Shown here piece after piece: positions 1-15,000 of a DNA stretch of 64,000 bases (the first letter of the stretch is position 1; each line of letters opens with the position of its first letter). The translations under genes and the position numbers were made by a program. This DNA is from Patagioenas fasciata (Eukaryota > Chordata > Aves > Columbiformes > Columbidae). The notes beneath the pieces are model-generated. The model was not told the origin of the DNA. It saw only the letters and a list, made by a program, of their open reading frames with translations, and searched no databases. The stretch lies in assembly GCF_037038585.1 (NCBI RefSeq), contig NC_092520.1:121304001-121368000 (forward strand). Reading direction: 5' to 3'.

Positions 1-95
1 GGGGATTGGAGGACTGCATGGTTGTGTCTTGGTTGTTTTTGTTTTGTTTGGTTTGGAGTTTTGTTTTCTTTGTGTTTTGTTTTGTTTTTCAAATG
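1..95. repeat. G/T-rich low-complexity tract at the window edge
   Basis: The first ~95 bases are almost only T and G, with repeated GTTTT and GGTTT words. This is simple low-complexity sequence; the tract may continue beyond the left edge. No coding signal is seen. Confidence 0.7.
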
Positions 96-3000
96 GAAGA
101 ACGAAGCAGAGTCTGAGGTGCAGCGGCATAAGTTTCTAGGGCCCACCTCTCTCAGCTTGTAATGATTTTATTCGTTACTTGCCTGACATTACCCAAAGAG
201 TCTTGGGAACTGAATCTTAAACTCCAATTAGTGCACTAAATATTGGACAAGCTTTCTTTGAAGGCATTACTAAGTCATTTCAGGATAATGCTTAGTTTTA
301 GAAGGAAGATATCCATTTATCCCCATCCAAATCTTGTGAGTCGATTCTAATCTACGTAGGACTGTTTAAATAAGTATTTAATAAATGGCAGCCACATTCC
401 TAGACAGGTGTGTTCCAAAATACACTCACTTTTGCAAGCTGAGGATTTTGAACACTCATGAAATCATTTTAGAGATAAATAAGACATACTGAAAAGAGCT
501 TGCTATAAATACAAAATCACCAATACAAGCATAAGTTAACAAGAAACATAAAGACAGGTAGTGTAAAAATACTTCATCAACTGCTATAGCCCAAAGTAGC
601 TTAATTTTCTGTTAATTTCTCTTGGGAAAAACAATTCTAATAACCCTTCATGAAAGGGCTCCTGAAATAGATTACAGTATATTCATCTTTGCTGATTATA
701 TCAAAATTGAACAGAGACATCAAGCTGAGCAAAGAGAAAGAAGACAGTCTTTATTTGTATCAGTTCCTTCAACACAATCTAAGTAAGAAATCCTCTCTCT
801 AATACAAAGAACAGCCATTTATAGCTTCAGAACCATCCATTGTGCTTGAGAACCCCTGAACTATCTCCAGCTGATAACCACTGCACAGTGCTGGTTCAGT
901 GAGGACATCCCAAGTAAGGGCAAATACGAGCACAGAGCTGCAATTGCCTTGAGCAAGGCACAGCGGAGTATGGAAACTACATGATCCACACCCGTAACTA
1001 TGGAAGGAATCTTAAAATAAACAGGCTGTAATTCAGTGTAACAGCTGTACTTGAGACGGAAAAGGAAACAGACACATTAAAATTAAAGCAAAACAAGTAA
1101 AAACTATCCTCACATTAAATCAGTTTCAGAAGTACGGGTGTCTTTCTTTTTACAGTGGTCTAAAAAAAGGGTAAGATGCAAACAGCACCTGCTAGGCAGT
1201 GTTTCTAAATAGCCTGTCTTTTTTAGGAATCATAGAATAGGCTGAAACCACACAAATACTGGCCAAACACTATTTCAAAAGGACTTGATGCTTTGTCAGC
1301 TTCATATACCTGAGCTTAAAGTTTATTTTTATAGACTAGAATTTAGATAGCAGCTAATCAGTACAACCCTTTTTTTATACAAAAAGGGTGCACATTTCTT
1401 CTACCCACACTTCCCCTCCCCCTTCTTCCTACCAAAAAATAATTGATTGCAAGTTCGAAAAATATCATGGAGACTTCCTGAGCCTTTTTACAAATAGTAA
1501 CAAACTTTGCATGAAATTGGTAGCAATTAAAGTTTATATAGGGGAGTGAAAAGGAAATAATAATTTTTTAACCCATATAAAAGGCTTTCTACACAGGAAA
1601 GCAACATATTTTTCAAATCTTACATGTTATCTTTTTGGTTTTTTGTTTTTAAGAGAAGCCTTTTCAGCATTATTACTCTAATGTTCCATGCCTCTATGGG
1701 CTAAAACCCTATAATTTAGGTACTAAAAAGGGGAAATACATAGTCTGTAGAGTTAAGTTTTTCACCGAAAAATCTCCCATTGAGGGGAGAAAAAAAAAAA
1801 AGGAAAATTTGGAACTTCAAAAATTGCATTACAGAAACAAATCTATTGATTCTTCCTACAGATGCAGCCTGCTAACCAGGAATAAAGGAATATTTAAGAA
1901 CATAAATTACAGAGTTGTGGCTTAAAATTCTGTAACGCCTCTGATCTTTTTAGTACCTTCAAAATGACTACAATTCATGCACACCTTTTATATGTAATGC
2001 GGAGGCTGAAAGGACTACATTAACAAGAACATCCAGGAGAGTGAGAAAATGCACTGAATTCTCTACTTTCTCAGAAACAAGACAGGTGGAGTAAAATTCA
2101 GAGCACCAAAGCTAAGCAGGAGCTAAGTTGCTGACTCAGGTGTCAGAAATCACCTCACTGTAGGGACTCAGTTCCCTTGAAAACCACAGAGGGGACGAAA
2201 TCTGCTGGTGCTAATATGCCCCAATCAGGCCTAGCAACAAATAAAAAAATCCACAGAAGACTTACAGAGATGCTGCAGGAGCTTAAGTGCTAAAGTTAAA
2301 TCGGGAGACTATCCAGTAAAAGCAGAGCTCAAAATAGAACTTAGATGGGAAGAATTTGGCTGTGAGGTATGAGATGTTTTTAGAAGATGACAGACAGAAA
2401 CAGAGGAAATGTCAGAGCTGGGGAATCAAGACTCTCAGCAAGGCAAAGACTGATGTTACCATCAAGAGGTACGAGTTCCAGTTAATATACCAACCTCGGA
2501 GCAGTTCCTAGCATATGGTCTTGAAAAGAGAGAAGTTAATAGCACTGTGGTGGCTTGCTAATGGGGCAAACTGGTTTAGAGAACAGGAAATGGAGAAGCG
2601 ATGGCAAAACTGCACAGCAAGTCATCTTACGGGAACGTATGGCAGGGCAAGTAAAACAGCGTAGTTAACTGTATGATGGAGAAAGATCCAAGGAGGTTGA
2701 TTCAGTAGAGGAGTGATTCAGGCAGAGACACAGGCATACATTTCTGAGCTGCAAGGATGAGCTGCCTGGCTGACAGGCTGCTCAGAAGCAAACACAAGAA
2801 AAAAAGATGCCTGGGGAAGGTGTGACTAAAGAGAGAACGAGGAGACAAAAGGACTTGGGAAGAGATCATCAGGAAAGCTTCACAGAAGTATTATTTGGCA
2901 AGAAAAACAATGTTTGTCAGGTTTCTGGGGAAAAAAAAAATACACAACAAAAAACTTTGCTGTACTTAACTGTGCTCACTGACAGCAGTGAGGCCTCTTC

Positions 3001-6000
3001 CGCTGACACAGGTGCCTGAAGAGCCACACAGACCCCTGCAGGTTTCAGCCTGGAAAAAAGGTCTTAACCCCATCTTGACCAATGGCATTTTCTGATGTGA
3101 AAGTTCCAGTCTGACTGGCAGGAACCCCACTGAAACACTACATCATAAAACTCTCTTACCAGAGGCTTCAAAAGTCGTTGTTCAGTGGACAAACCATTTA
3201 CCATCACACAAAAAATTCTTCAATCAAAGCAAGCACTACGTAACATGATGTATTTAAGGTCTGCTTAGCCTCTTTAATGCAACAAAGGCAATACTAATGA
3301 ATAAAGGGAAAGCAACACCATGCAAATTTCCACTGCCTCTTGAAACGCAGATCAGAAACTCCTGGCCTGCCATGAAGCAAGGCTGAAAGGTTTGGCTACT
3401 GAAGCTGCAATATAAAACTATGCAAATCCTCCACAATCCCAATCATCCTGTAGCTCAGTTACTCAAAACACATGACATGTTGAGTTTGGATGCTGTTTTG
3501 GGCCATCAGTTCCTGCGACTCCTGGGCTTTTGGCTCACAACAGAAAATTTCCTTTATTGTCACTACAGCTTTCTCCAAGCGTCACAACGCTGTTAGGCTC
3601 CAGGGCCATTTTTCAGAATTGTGTGGCACTGACAGAAAAGCCAACAAGAAGAAAAATATCAGTAACTCCAGGAAGAATTGCTGGGCAGAGCCTCCACAGG
3701 ATATTTTGCTGCACAGGCTGTGAGCCTGGAGACATACCACGGCAGGTTTGGACTCTTAATATTGCAGCAGCCACACATCCACAGAAAAATTAAAACCAGT
3801 ACTGCACAGTTTAAGCCTCCTATGATACTCTAGGAGTTATCAACACCCTGAAATTTATAAGCGTTGCCTGAAGCAGTTGCCATTTGTCCTCTAAGCCCAC
3901 ACGCTGCATTTTGTACTATAAGGAGCTACCAAGTACAGGCTCTTCTTGAGGAGATGAATGACAAATACAGGAGGAAGTGATAACTAACAGGACTGCTGCT
4001 TTACATGTTGGAAGTTTTGTGGGCTACTCATCCTCCTTTTTTCTCAGAAATCTCTTACTCATAATTTTTCTCACAGTACAAAGAGCAGTGGAGGAAGGTG
4101 GGGAAAAGGTATGTAGATATATAGCAGTATTATGGTATTCCATTCTCAGCCTAGTTTCTAAAAATTAAAGGTAGCAACAGCTGAAGTACAAGACAAGTCT
4201 GGTTTAGAATCAGCATTGTGGAGAATAAAGCACAAGACAGTGAAAAACTGGCCTTTGCTCACATAACACTCAACACACCCCAATTTGTGTACGAAAGCAG
4301 TTCAGCCCTAGTTTATCAAAATAGTGTAAAATTAATCCCAGCAAGACATGAGCCATTGGATAGCACCCTTAGCAGTCAATCTGGGAGAGAATCAAGAGCA
4401 GCTCTTGCAAAGCAGGATGTCTCTAAAATAATCTCTAAACTGCTGTCAAGTCCTATCACGCTCCTACTATCATCTGCAAGCACAAAAATGAAACTATTCA
4501 GAAAATGACTGTTCCTACTTCTTCTCTCCCCTCAATCTCTCAAGCCTGGGAGCTAACAACCTTGATAAGAAAAATAAAGAGAAAAAAACACAAACATTTT
4601 TCAGATAACTAATTAAACTGGTAGGTTTTATTTTAGACAGAGTTTACACAGTTAACCATCCAAAGAGTATTCAGTCTCCTGGAAAATTTTTATCATGTTG
4701 CCAGTTTGAATAAACAAAACATAATCTAGTTTTGCAGCATAGAGACTGACATATGGGTGCTAAAGAAGGGGAAGACTTGTACGCTTGTGGCTGACTAAAG
4801 GTAATGTTCCACTCATGCATACATGCACCACAATCAAGCACTTACCTTTCTTTTTGTGAGCAAACACAAAAGCAGTCAGCTAGTTTATTAGTCATTTTTT
4901 CTCTATTTTGCCAAGTCTGTTTGCTTTGTCACCCTTCAAATGATTAAAGCAGAGCTGCCACAAAATCATTCAGAGCTAATTACTTACTTGAAAAATATAT
5001 GCCTATAGGCAGGTGTAATTTTTAAAAGCAAAAGCAGAAGCAGTTTTCTCCTGGCATTCTTTGAAGCAATGCAAAATTTCTGTCAAAGAAGTAACTCCTG
5101 TATTTACAAGAAATCAGCAAATACAGTGAATACATTAAGATGACAGTACAGAGGCACAGACCCATCTTACTGCACAGGTTCATATTCATCCACATCTGGC
5201 TTAATGCTGCACTGGAAGACAGAAGGTCAAACCAAGGAAAGGTATGTTTGCAAAGAAAATTAAGGAAGAAAAACACCTTAGGATGAAACTTCTGGGAGAA
5301 GCATTACATTTACAAGATATACAATGTCATTGTGTTGTCCCAAGGCTGGGGCAGGGTCATAAATTTTAAAGCACCTGTGGACAAACCTATATAGACCTAT
5401 ATAGTGTATCAGGAATTATAAACTGTGTGATATCCGTCATTCTCCATAAATGCCCAATTGCTAACATTGTAAGACTAGGCAAAAGTCTCAGGTCTGACTT
5501 CTAAAATTAAGTAAACATCACTTCAAATCTCTGCTCTTTCATGATTTAGCAGAGGGAAGTTTGAAGACATGGACCACAAAAGTTCAAGTGCTGGAAATCA
5601 ATTAGAAGGACCTCCACCCTGGGATTATTTAAAACCTCATCAATGTTTAAATCTAGCTTAAATAGTGAGTTTTAACAGGGTAGCTGCACCCAAACCACCC
5701 TCCAGTTGACTGGACTGGAATACTGAAGAAATATTTAGCCCAAGTTCAGTACCGGAAAGGAAAATCCATGTTGCCACAAAACACAACCAAATACTCTGTT
5801 CCTTTTAAAATGAAGAGAGAAGAAGAGCAGAAGAGCAGATGCAGAGTAGCTGCCACAGGTAGCTGCTAGCTACCCTTCAAGAACTGATAGGAGACTGAGG
5901 AAATCTGCAGCCACAACATTTCAGCTATGGGACCAGAAGAACCAGCGAGCCCAGTGAAAGACTGTAAGTTCTGCTTGTCTGTTGTGAATCCCTTCAACAG

Positions 6001-9000
6001 AGCCATGATGCCTGAAACAAGCTTGCATCTTGAGGCAGGAGAAAGTGAAGAACTCCTAACACTGCAGCTCGCTTTCCTATGAAAATGCAAGTGATAATTT
6101 AAACAAGCATATAAAGACTCATTCCTGCAGTATGTCAGACTAGGGCCTAATCACATAAATATGTCCTCTTTTTTAAAAAGCCAGCAACCAAATGAAAATA
6201 AGGTTTAGTTCAGTGCAGTAGCAGTCATACTAACCTGTGTATGGTGCAGAGTGAATTGCAGCTTATTCTTCCTAAAATACGCAATGCATTTTAAAAGACT
6301 AGTAAGAATAAGGTACTGATCAAGAATAGCAAATGTCAAAGAGCAGATACAACTAGTACCTTCTATCCAACACAAATATTAACAACACTTTTAAAACAGT
6401 TGGGATTTTTTTATTTTTTTAAAAGGATCATTGGTTAGGATCAAAATAGTATAACACAATCTTAGACACTTGAAAAGCACTGATGAAAAAGACAGAAATG
6501 CCATTCTTTGGCTCTGACCTGCCTGTCACGATCAGATACTCCACATTTATGGCTATAAAGATAAAAGCTCAGGATCAAAGTACTGAAATTTAACAAGTTA
6601 TAACATATCAGCTGAACCAGAGCAAACACAAAGCAAAGTTATTTACCTCACTCCTCTGTGAACTACATAGGTAAGTAACCCTACATATGCAGTGAGCTAA
6701 GAATATGCCTGTGTAAGATTACTAATACATGCTGGCCTGTTAAACATCAGTAATGGGGTAAGGAGTCAGGTGCTGAAGTCAGCAACCTGAATAGACAAAA
6801 TCAGGCCAAATACATCTTGGACAAGGTAGACTGTTTGCAAGTTGAGGGCTGCTGAAGCCATGAAGAACACCCTTTGACGTATCCAACCAGCCCTGCAAGA
6901 GACAGTTGCATGGTGAATGTGAATGTAACAGTAACACGTGCAAGAAGTCAGGAGGTAGGTCAGTCAAGAATAAAAACCAAGACTTACTACTCAGAGTTTT
7001 TCTTATGAAAATTATGGTTGTTGTTCACTTCCACTAATCCACTACTAACACTATGCTCAGAAAGTCACCAAGACGGCAGCTGCATAAATAAGGTAGAAAT
7101 TTTCCCAGTTAACAGTTCTGCAGACATAGCAGTGATTCTTCGGGCTTCTCAAGCAGTTACGTTTAGTACATTTCCTAGGACAAATCCCCATGCCAACAAT
7201 TAGTAGATACTGTAATAAATTTAGCACAGCACTCACTCTGATTTTTAACATTATTTTAGCTGGTCTATACTGAACACCACCCTAAATTTTTCGTACATCT
7301 TAAGTTCTAGTGCTGTATTTTTGGCTCTTAGCAATGAACTTTTGCTTTTTCCTTTCTACAACCACAGAAAAAGTGAGGTGGCTCCCTTCGTAACAGCAGT
7401 GTATTTCTCATAGAAAAACAGCACCAATGTGAGATCTCCCCTACAAAGACACAAGCATCTGCCAGGTATTGCTACATCACAGGGTGCTCTCTACTCAATT
7501 GCTCCTGCCCTCTGTCTCTATAGCCATACATCCACAAGCAAAGCCACCTCCCTTCCTCCCTCTGGCAACTCCTTTCCATTTGTTTCTGAAAAATTATCAA
7601 CGACAAACTGGTTTTCCCTACGGTTACAGGTGATTTCTTTAACAGAAATTATTTAAAACACTGACTCCAGCCAGATAACTCCTTATTCTGCAAGTAACTT
7701 CACCAGTGTCAGTAAAATATAGCACAAGAAAAGCACCAATGCTTGACTTTGAAGCTGTTTTCAGTATGTAGGATTGGGTGACACACAATTAGAATTCAGT
7801 TTCCCAAGGTGGGAGTTTTGTGCCTACAGACCTCTGAGCACAGCTGCCAAATGGAAAGGAGAAATCTAAGACACGTTATCAATCATGAGTGTCCCCTTTA
7901 GAAAAAGGCTAGGAAGCACAAATCAGTTAACCATTCCTAGCTCTGAACTTGGTGTATGTCTGAAATACTCCATTTAGCAATTAATTTAAAAAAAAAAAGT
8001 AGCCAGAGAATCCATAGGGACATTGGAGAGATTAGCAAAGCCTAACACTACTGCAATCGACATTTCTGTATTTTTTTTTGACAGGTTTAAACAAAACTGG
8101 AGAACCTCTACTGTAAAATGCAGACTACTTAAGAAATCGCTCTTAGCAAATTTCCTTGTTTCATGCTTAATACAGCAAAACTACTTTAAATAGTCTAGTG
8201 GTACTAACTAAAAGCATTAAGAAAATGAAAAGTACTCAACTTGGCAGAGAACTCAGGTTCCTCTATCTGTTGCCTTCAGATAGCAATCCCCAAGTCCCAT
8301 CTGAAATCTGTCGGTGCTTTAGACCTCAGTTTGCCTCTGGCTTGCACCTACTATCCACATAGCCCTTTAGCAGAAATAACTCATGCCACCAATAATTTTT
8401 CACCTCCTTGCTACAAGACTTTCTAATATACCTGCCTGCTGAGGCCCAAGCAAGTTGGTTCAAGCCAGATTGGTGCTGGTTTCACCAGTAAAACCTGCAG
8501 AAAAAACAATCTGAGTCAGTCCTTCACTCCCACCCTACTTCCAACAGCAGGCTCATGTCCCTTGGAGTGCAGAGGACTGGGCTGAAGCCCAGACAAATAC
8601 GAGTGCAGTTACAGCCTTTACAAAAACAGTAAGACTGATGCAAACAAGTGCATCCTGTTTCAGCTGCTTTCCAACAGTTACCTAAAAACCTCTCAGCTTT
8701 GCTCCAACTATGCTTAACCACCAGCCCTGTATTTTGTCTTCCAATTCATCATTTCTCAGTTCCAAAGGTCTGCAAGCAGAAAGGATACATCAGAGCTAAA
8801 GCAGGGGTTTTCTATTCCCCAAAGAAGCAACATGCAGCTCCCCAACTCTCATCTGCAAGAGCTAGACCTTTCAGATTTTGTTGATGAACCAGAACATGAA
8901 GTCATTTTTGTTTAAAAGAAATTACTTCTTTCATCCAAAACCAAAGAGCTAAAAGTTCTAGTAGTACTTCTGTTTTCTGTACATTGCTTGTTATCTTTCC

Positions 9001-12000
9001 TCATGTTTGCTTGTCTTATTTCAAACTGCTTGGGTTTTACATTCCGGGAGGGAAGGAAAGCTCAGGTAAATATTACTTTCAGAGGTCCACTAGAAGATTT
9101 TTTTGCATTTATGCACCCTGTAAGAGAGAAATACTCATTTTTTAATAAATATGAAATACATGTCCTCTGTTCACATGATTAATTACAAATTATTTCCCTC
9201 CTCTTCAGTCTGTTTCACTTTGAAGTTCTACCTTCGCAGAAGCAGTTATTAAAAAGCAAAATCATTCAGATGAGAAATTCAGGTAAAATGCAAATCCTGC
9301 AACAAAACACAGTACTTAAACAAAAAAAAAAACCAGCAAAGTGGGTACAAAGTAGTACTACAACTTTTCATCATTAACAGCTATGGAGGTCTAAACACAT
9401 GCTCCAAGGGCCAGATGTTCACTACATATTTTTGTTAGATTGCATGGTTTTAGAGGCAGAAATGTAAGGCTACAGGACTGTGACTTAACAGAAGAAGGTG
9501 GCCTTCTCCTGTAGAAGAGACAACATCTGCCTCCACATAGGATTACCGTGAGTGTTGATCATGAGACTTTCAGGTTTAACTGCTTGTAACAACCACAAGC
9601 AGTACAAATCACAGTGGGAAGCTGGTTAATGAACTTGCAACATAGCTAACAATTGCTATCAAGAGAAAATTATGACTGTTTGAAATAATAGTGCTCCTTC
9701 CTTCCTGCATTATTTCCATTTTCTCCTGCTACAAAAATTTACAGATGCTTTTTTTATCTCCAGTGTCTAAGATTTTCACAGAACTAAAGGTTTGATCCAA
9801 CACCCAGTGATGTCAGAGGAAGAGACAAATCGGATCATAAAGCGAGGAAAATATCCAAGTCGTAAAAGGTCTGTTCTGACCAACTTAAGTGTCTGGCTTT
9901 AGGAGTTTTTAATGACACCAAGGAGAGCCTAGAACAAAGACTCCCTGAGCTGGAGACTTGACAGGTATCAAGCAAAGACAAGGATGGGTTTTGCGTAGGC
10001 TTCATTCTCTGTGTACTTATCATTGTGAACTCCATTCACGCACTGCGACCAATTTATGCTCCTGCAACAAAACGGAACTTGAAATTATTTTTTTAAAAAA
10101 GGAAAATATTACATCTCTTCATCCTATCTTCTGTTACCTAGTTTGTTTTCCATACTAACCTGAATAAGTGCCCTATACAGCCATACATCCAAATTTAGGA
10201 GCTTGTATGTATATGTAACTTAGATACATATGTAAGTTTGCATATTTGTAAATGTTTCTCATCCATGGATGTGTATATAAACACCTATTTCTGAGCAGAA
10301 GACCATCTAGAGATCTCTCATTTATTTGCTCTCTCCATGCCCATAGCAAAAAATAATAAATCTAGGTTCCCAGAACTTTATCTTAAACAAATCTGTCATT
10401 ATTAAGTCAAGTACAAAGAGGAGAGCAGCCAACAGGTCAAAAGAAAAAAAAAAAAAAAACAACATAATATTTTGATTGGCTTTTTCCTTGTTTTTGGAGA
10501 ACTCCTGAATAACACACTGTGCATAGTTTAACTGAAATTAAAAGCCACTTTCAAGGGTAGCAACAATTCTGTTCAGCTAATAAATTATCATAATAATTTA
10601 CTGTCACGAGTTGTCTCGGTTTTTATACCTCATTTTCCCTGAGTGATAAGAAAGCACTCATTTTAATTTTTCATGCAATAAGAAAATTTTCTGTCTTAAA
10701 GCCTACATTCACATTGCATGGCAAAGAACTTTTTCCTAAGCAAGATCATTACTGGTCACACTGTAACAATCAGCAACTGCCATATGCATCATATCCCTCT
10801 GTAAAACCAAACTTAGGTTCAAAACACGCCTATCAAATCCAGGATCCTAGCCTCAATCAACTGTCCAAAATGAGACAGCTGACTCAAAAAGTACCCGGCA
10901 TAACAATCTCAGAAACCCACGGTCCACATGCAGCACAAGTTCATATGCTTGTGCTGCAGATGTTAAGAACTACTACAACTCAGTCCAGTACCGCAGCGCT
11001 TTCAAGACGAGGCTGATGAGTCTCCTCTTGCACTGTAGAAGGTCCAAGACTGGGTTCTGTCCACCCACCTCTGCCATCAGGGAACACTTTGAACAAAACC
11101 AGAGGTAGTAAAGGAGAGGAAAGCCTGTAGATTCTAGTACGGGAGTGATTCGTACTGAAAAATCATCACCCCAAAACCCAGAGAACTACTATGATGTTTG
11201 TGCTTATATTTTTTCTTGGACTCTCACCCATCAACACAGCCACACAGAGTCCTTTATGTCGCCCTCTTAGGAGCCATGTCACATTTTTTCCTCCATGATG
11301 CAAGAAGCCATAAATAGATGTGGGAATCCAAAAATATTAAATGAGTTTTGTGGGATTTGTTTTCTTTACTTAAAAAGGGAAGAAGGATGAAAGAAACTAG
11401 AAAAATAAAATTATACAGTGCAAGACATTTAATTGCATTTAGAATTGTCAGGGGAAAAAAAGAGAATGACTTGAACAAATTTAGCATCTGAAACAAAGTC
11501 TGGAGTTTTACAGCACACCATAATAAAAACACACAAAACCACAGAACTGTCCCAAAGCCAGAGTACAGGATGTCTGTTTACTTATGTAGACCTCATCAAT
11601 GCACACAATAAACATTGCTATCTATTAACCAGACATAAGAATATAGTTTTTCCCTCCTATCTGACCTACAGTCACATGGAAAAAAAAACAATAAGGAATT
11701 TCACTAGCTTGCTAATGTTGTGCTTGGTCTGAAATGGTTTGCTTTTCCTCCATCAGGAAAATATCCCGAACTCAAATCTTGCTAAAATGTATGTTTATAT
11801 AACCTCCAGAAAACTACTGTTTTTCTTGAATATTTTGATTTTCACTAACTATAGTCTAAGAGAATCTGAAAGCACAATCTGAAAAACAAAGATCCAGGAA
11901 ATTTCTATAAACCTCTGTGAAAATGGTAACTTAAATCATTAAATCTATCCAGGCAAGTATTTTCTTCACAAAATAGAAATACACATCCTGCCATATTTAC

Positions 12001-15000
12001 TGTTGGTTTGTTTGTTTTATAAACTTGAGCAGTGAAAATAAAAATTACAAAGCTTCCTACATCTGCTTTGTGAAGAAAGCACCAGAGAGAAAGAATCCTT
12101 CCATCACTGATTATTTCTACTGTCAAAAACATTATACTTTGATTTAACAACTGGTGATTTGACAGTTTTTACTAAATAAGTGATTTTTACTACTACAACA
12201 CAGGCAAAATAATATTGAACTTAAATTTATTTGAGGTATGTTAGAAAACAGAACTGATAACACCCATATCACCAGTTATATTTCAAGCTTTGCTGTAATT
12301 TTAATTGAGATAGCATTTTTCTCCAAAATCTGGAGCACACAGTTGCTAAAGAATTTGTAAAGTGTACATCACATGTGTCACTGAAACTTTGATTCAACTG
12401 AATATTGATATTTCATTGATATTGATCTTGAAACTTTGGCATACAAATGTAAAATTCTGTTTCTAAAAACTAGACTGTTAGCTATCAGAAGAGTAAAACA
12501 TTAAACAAAAATCCTAGAAAACATATGCCTGCACATATAAAAGCGATCAGTATCGAGAGTTTCCAGGCAAAATGCAAGGTGAAAAATAAGTGATGCATCA
12601 TTGCCACTGAAAGTAAAGCCTATCATATCCTTTCTCTCACAACTTGAGTACATCTCCAGAAAAAAAAATGTACAGAATTTTTTTCATGCAAATGTTTTCA
12701 GGTGGGATTAAACACTGCACAACAACCCACTTTCCTGATTGTTGTTTAGTGAACAGACTGCTTTAAAAGCAGAAGCATTCAATCCAACTAGAGGACCTGT
12801 GCTTCATGTTCTTCAAACAAAGCTCTTAGTCTGAACAAAGGAAAAGGTTTAATCACTTTGCTCAGTTAAGCCTTAATATTTAAGAAATATTTCTGGACAG
12901 GAGGCTTGAAAATGACCTTTTTAATGTTTGTATGAAACCAAGGTGATCTAAACAAAGAGGCCTTTTCTCTATATATGTATCTTTTTCATTAAAAACAGGT
13001 TTCCAGTTCAAGACCTGCAGTGTGAAGGAAAATATACTGCTGTTGCTCAAACTTCATACGCTACTTATTTAAGACTCAATTCCTCTGAACTGTCAGAACA
13101 CCACCTTTCCACAGTTCAAACCTTCAACCGAAAAAAAAGAGGAGACATTAACAAACACCCTTGGGCTCACAAGGGAAGAGCTGGTTTGCAACAGAGCTGG
13201 CAAAAAAAGCCTTTTGCAATGGACAATTCTCTTACATGGCTAATAGCCAGCCTAAAACCAACAAAAACGTCCCCCAAGATACTCATTATGGAGATAACAC
13301 TGCAAATGTGAAAGCCCTTGCAGACAAGCATTTTTATTTTGGTTTAGTCTCAAACACTTATACTGTGAACTCTGGCTTCAGCCAAGGCTGCCCTGGTCCC
13401 TGTTCATGCTGTGAGTGGCAGCAAGGGGCTCTCAGTACCCTGCATCACCTCAATGCACAAGCAGCCCTTCCCTCCTGGTCTCAGCAAAGGAGGGCCAGGG
13501 AAGATTAAGGTTCCCAGTACTAACCCTTACAGCTACAACACGTGCACATACGACCCCATCCCTCACACTCCCTCCCTGCCACACAGGTTTCCTGTTCAGC
13601 TGGTGTTAGTGAGACCCTTACAGTTGTGCAGCTACCAGCTCACCAGGCTGCTGGGCCAAGTTGCATCGCTCAGCTCAGCTCTAGTCCCACAACCCAAACA
13701 GCTGATGCAACAACAGAAAAACAGCACTTGTATTGAGTTATAACTTGTTTTCAGCAGAGGACACGGCATTCGAGATCCCAGCTACAAATTACTATGTTGA
13801 GCAAATCAGGGAAGAAGCATCTCATGCCCAAGAACCTGACAATGGCTCTACCTAAGCTATACCGTAGCAGTTCTCTTTTTGCCCCGCACTGGCCTATTTG
13901 TGTCTCTAAGAAGCATCTTCTACAATCAGATCCAAACAACCACTGCTAATGACTCACTGAAGCACCATTACTAATCTGGGATTCATGCCATCATTTTTCA
14001 GTCAAGACTGACTAAAGAGATTTGGCAATACTGCAAACATAATTCAGCATCTCTGGCACTGTTTAGAAAACTGTGATCACAGTTTCACATGTATTAAGAC
14101 TGGTGACCATCTGCAAAATTTCATGCTGATGCATCCAAAGAACATATATCCAGCCAGCCACGTGAACTGTGGGTGAAAAAGATGGGTGGGAAAAGAAGAT
14201 GGTAAGATACAACAGAGTGTGATTAAGCAAATAACACTGTTTTAGAGAGGCTAAAGCTCCAGCATTAAAAATAGACACCTTGTGCAATGCTGTCTCAAAT
14301 GTGGCAATCACATTTTATAACACCAATTTTTTTATATTAACAACAAAATAAAACCTAAGACCTCTATTAAAAATACAGACAATTGATTTTGATACATTCA
14401 CACCTTAAACCAATAATTATTTAAATGTGTTATCAAACTGCAACATGCTTCTCCCCCACACTTGCTCTTTCTTTTTGACTGCCTGAAATGCGTACTCCAA
14501 TGACAAGAGCAAAGCCAAACTGCTTCAAGCATTCTTCTGGCATCAAGAAATGTAAGTAGGGTATAAAGTTAATTAAGACTGCAATATTAAAAGCTGTGGT
14601 ATCAGCAAAGCGAAGGTGCAGATGGCAGCAGACTTTCTGTGACTCTTTACTAGATAACTTGTCTCCACTTCCATCTGAAAGCCAACATCTAGTGCTCTGA
14701 ATATGGAAATTCAGTTAAAGCCTGGAGGTCGAACTTCTGCCAGCAACAGATTAGAGATTCACGCAGATGGAAGAGAGAAACTCAAGCTCCAACAGGTAGG
14801 GTCTGCTGCTGCTATGTGGGGCCATGCTTTCATTTGGAGGGTTTGCACACAGTTGTTAGCAAATCCTTTTCAGAGAAGAAGTACGCCAGTCAGCCTGACA
14901 GTACAAACAAATCACAGGATCACATTTCCAAAGCCTTCCAATGTGTTGCATGTCCCACTGATCATCCCCCTACACACATTTTCCAGCAAAAAACATCTTC

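Noticed and set aside
1229-1250. GGAATCATAGAATAGGCTG resembling a CR1 3' tip
   Set aside because: Only ~20 bases match; flanking sequence does not continue into CR1.
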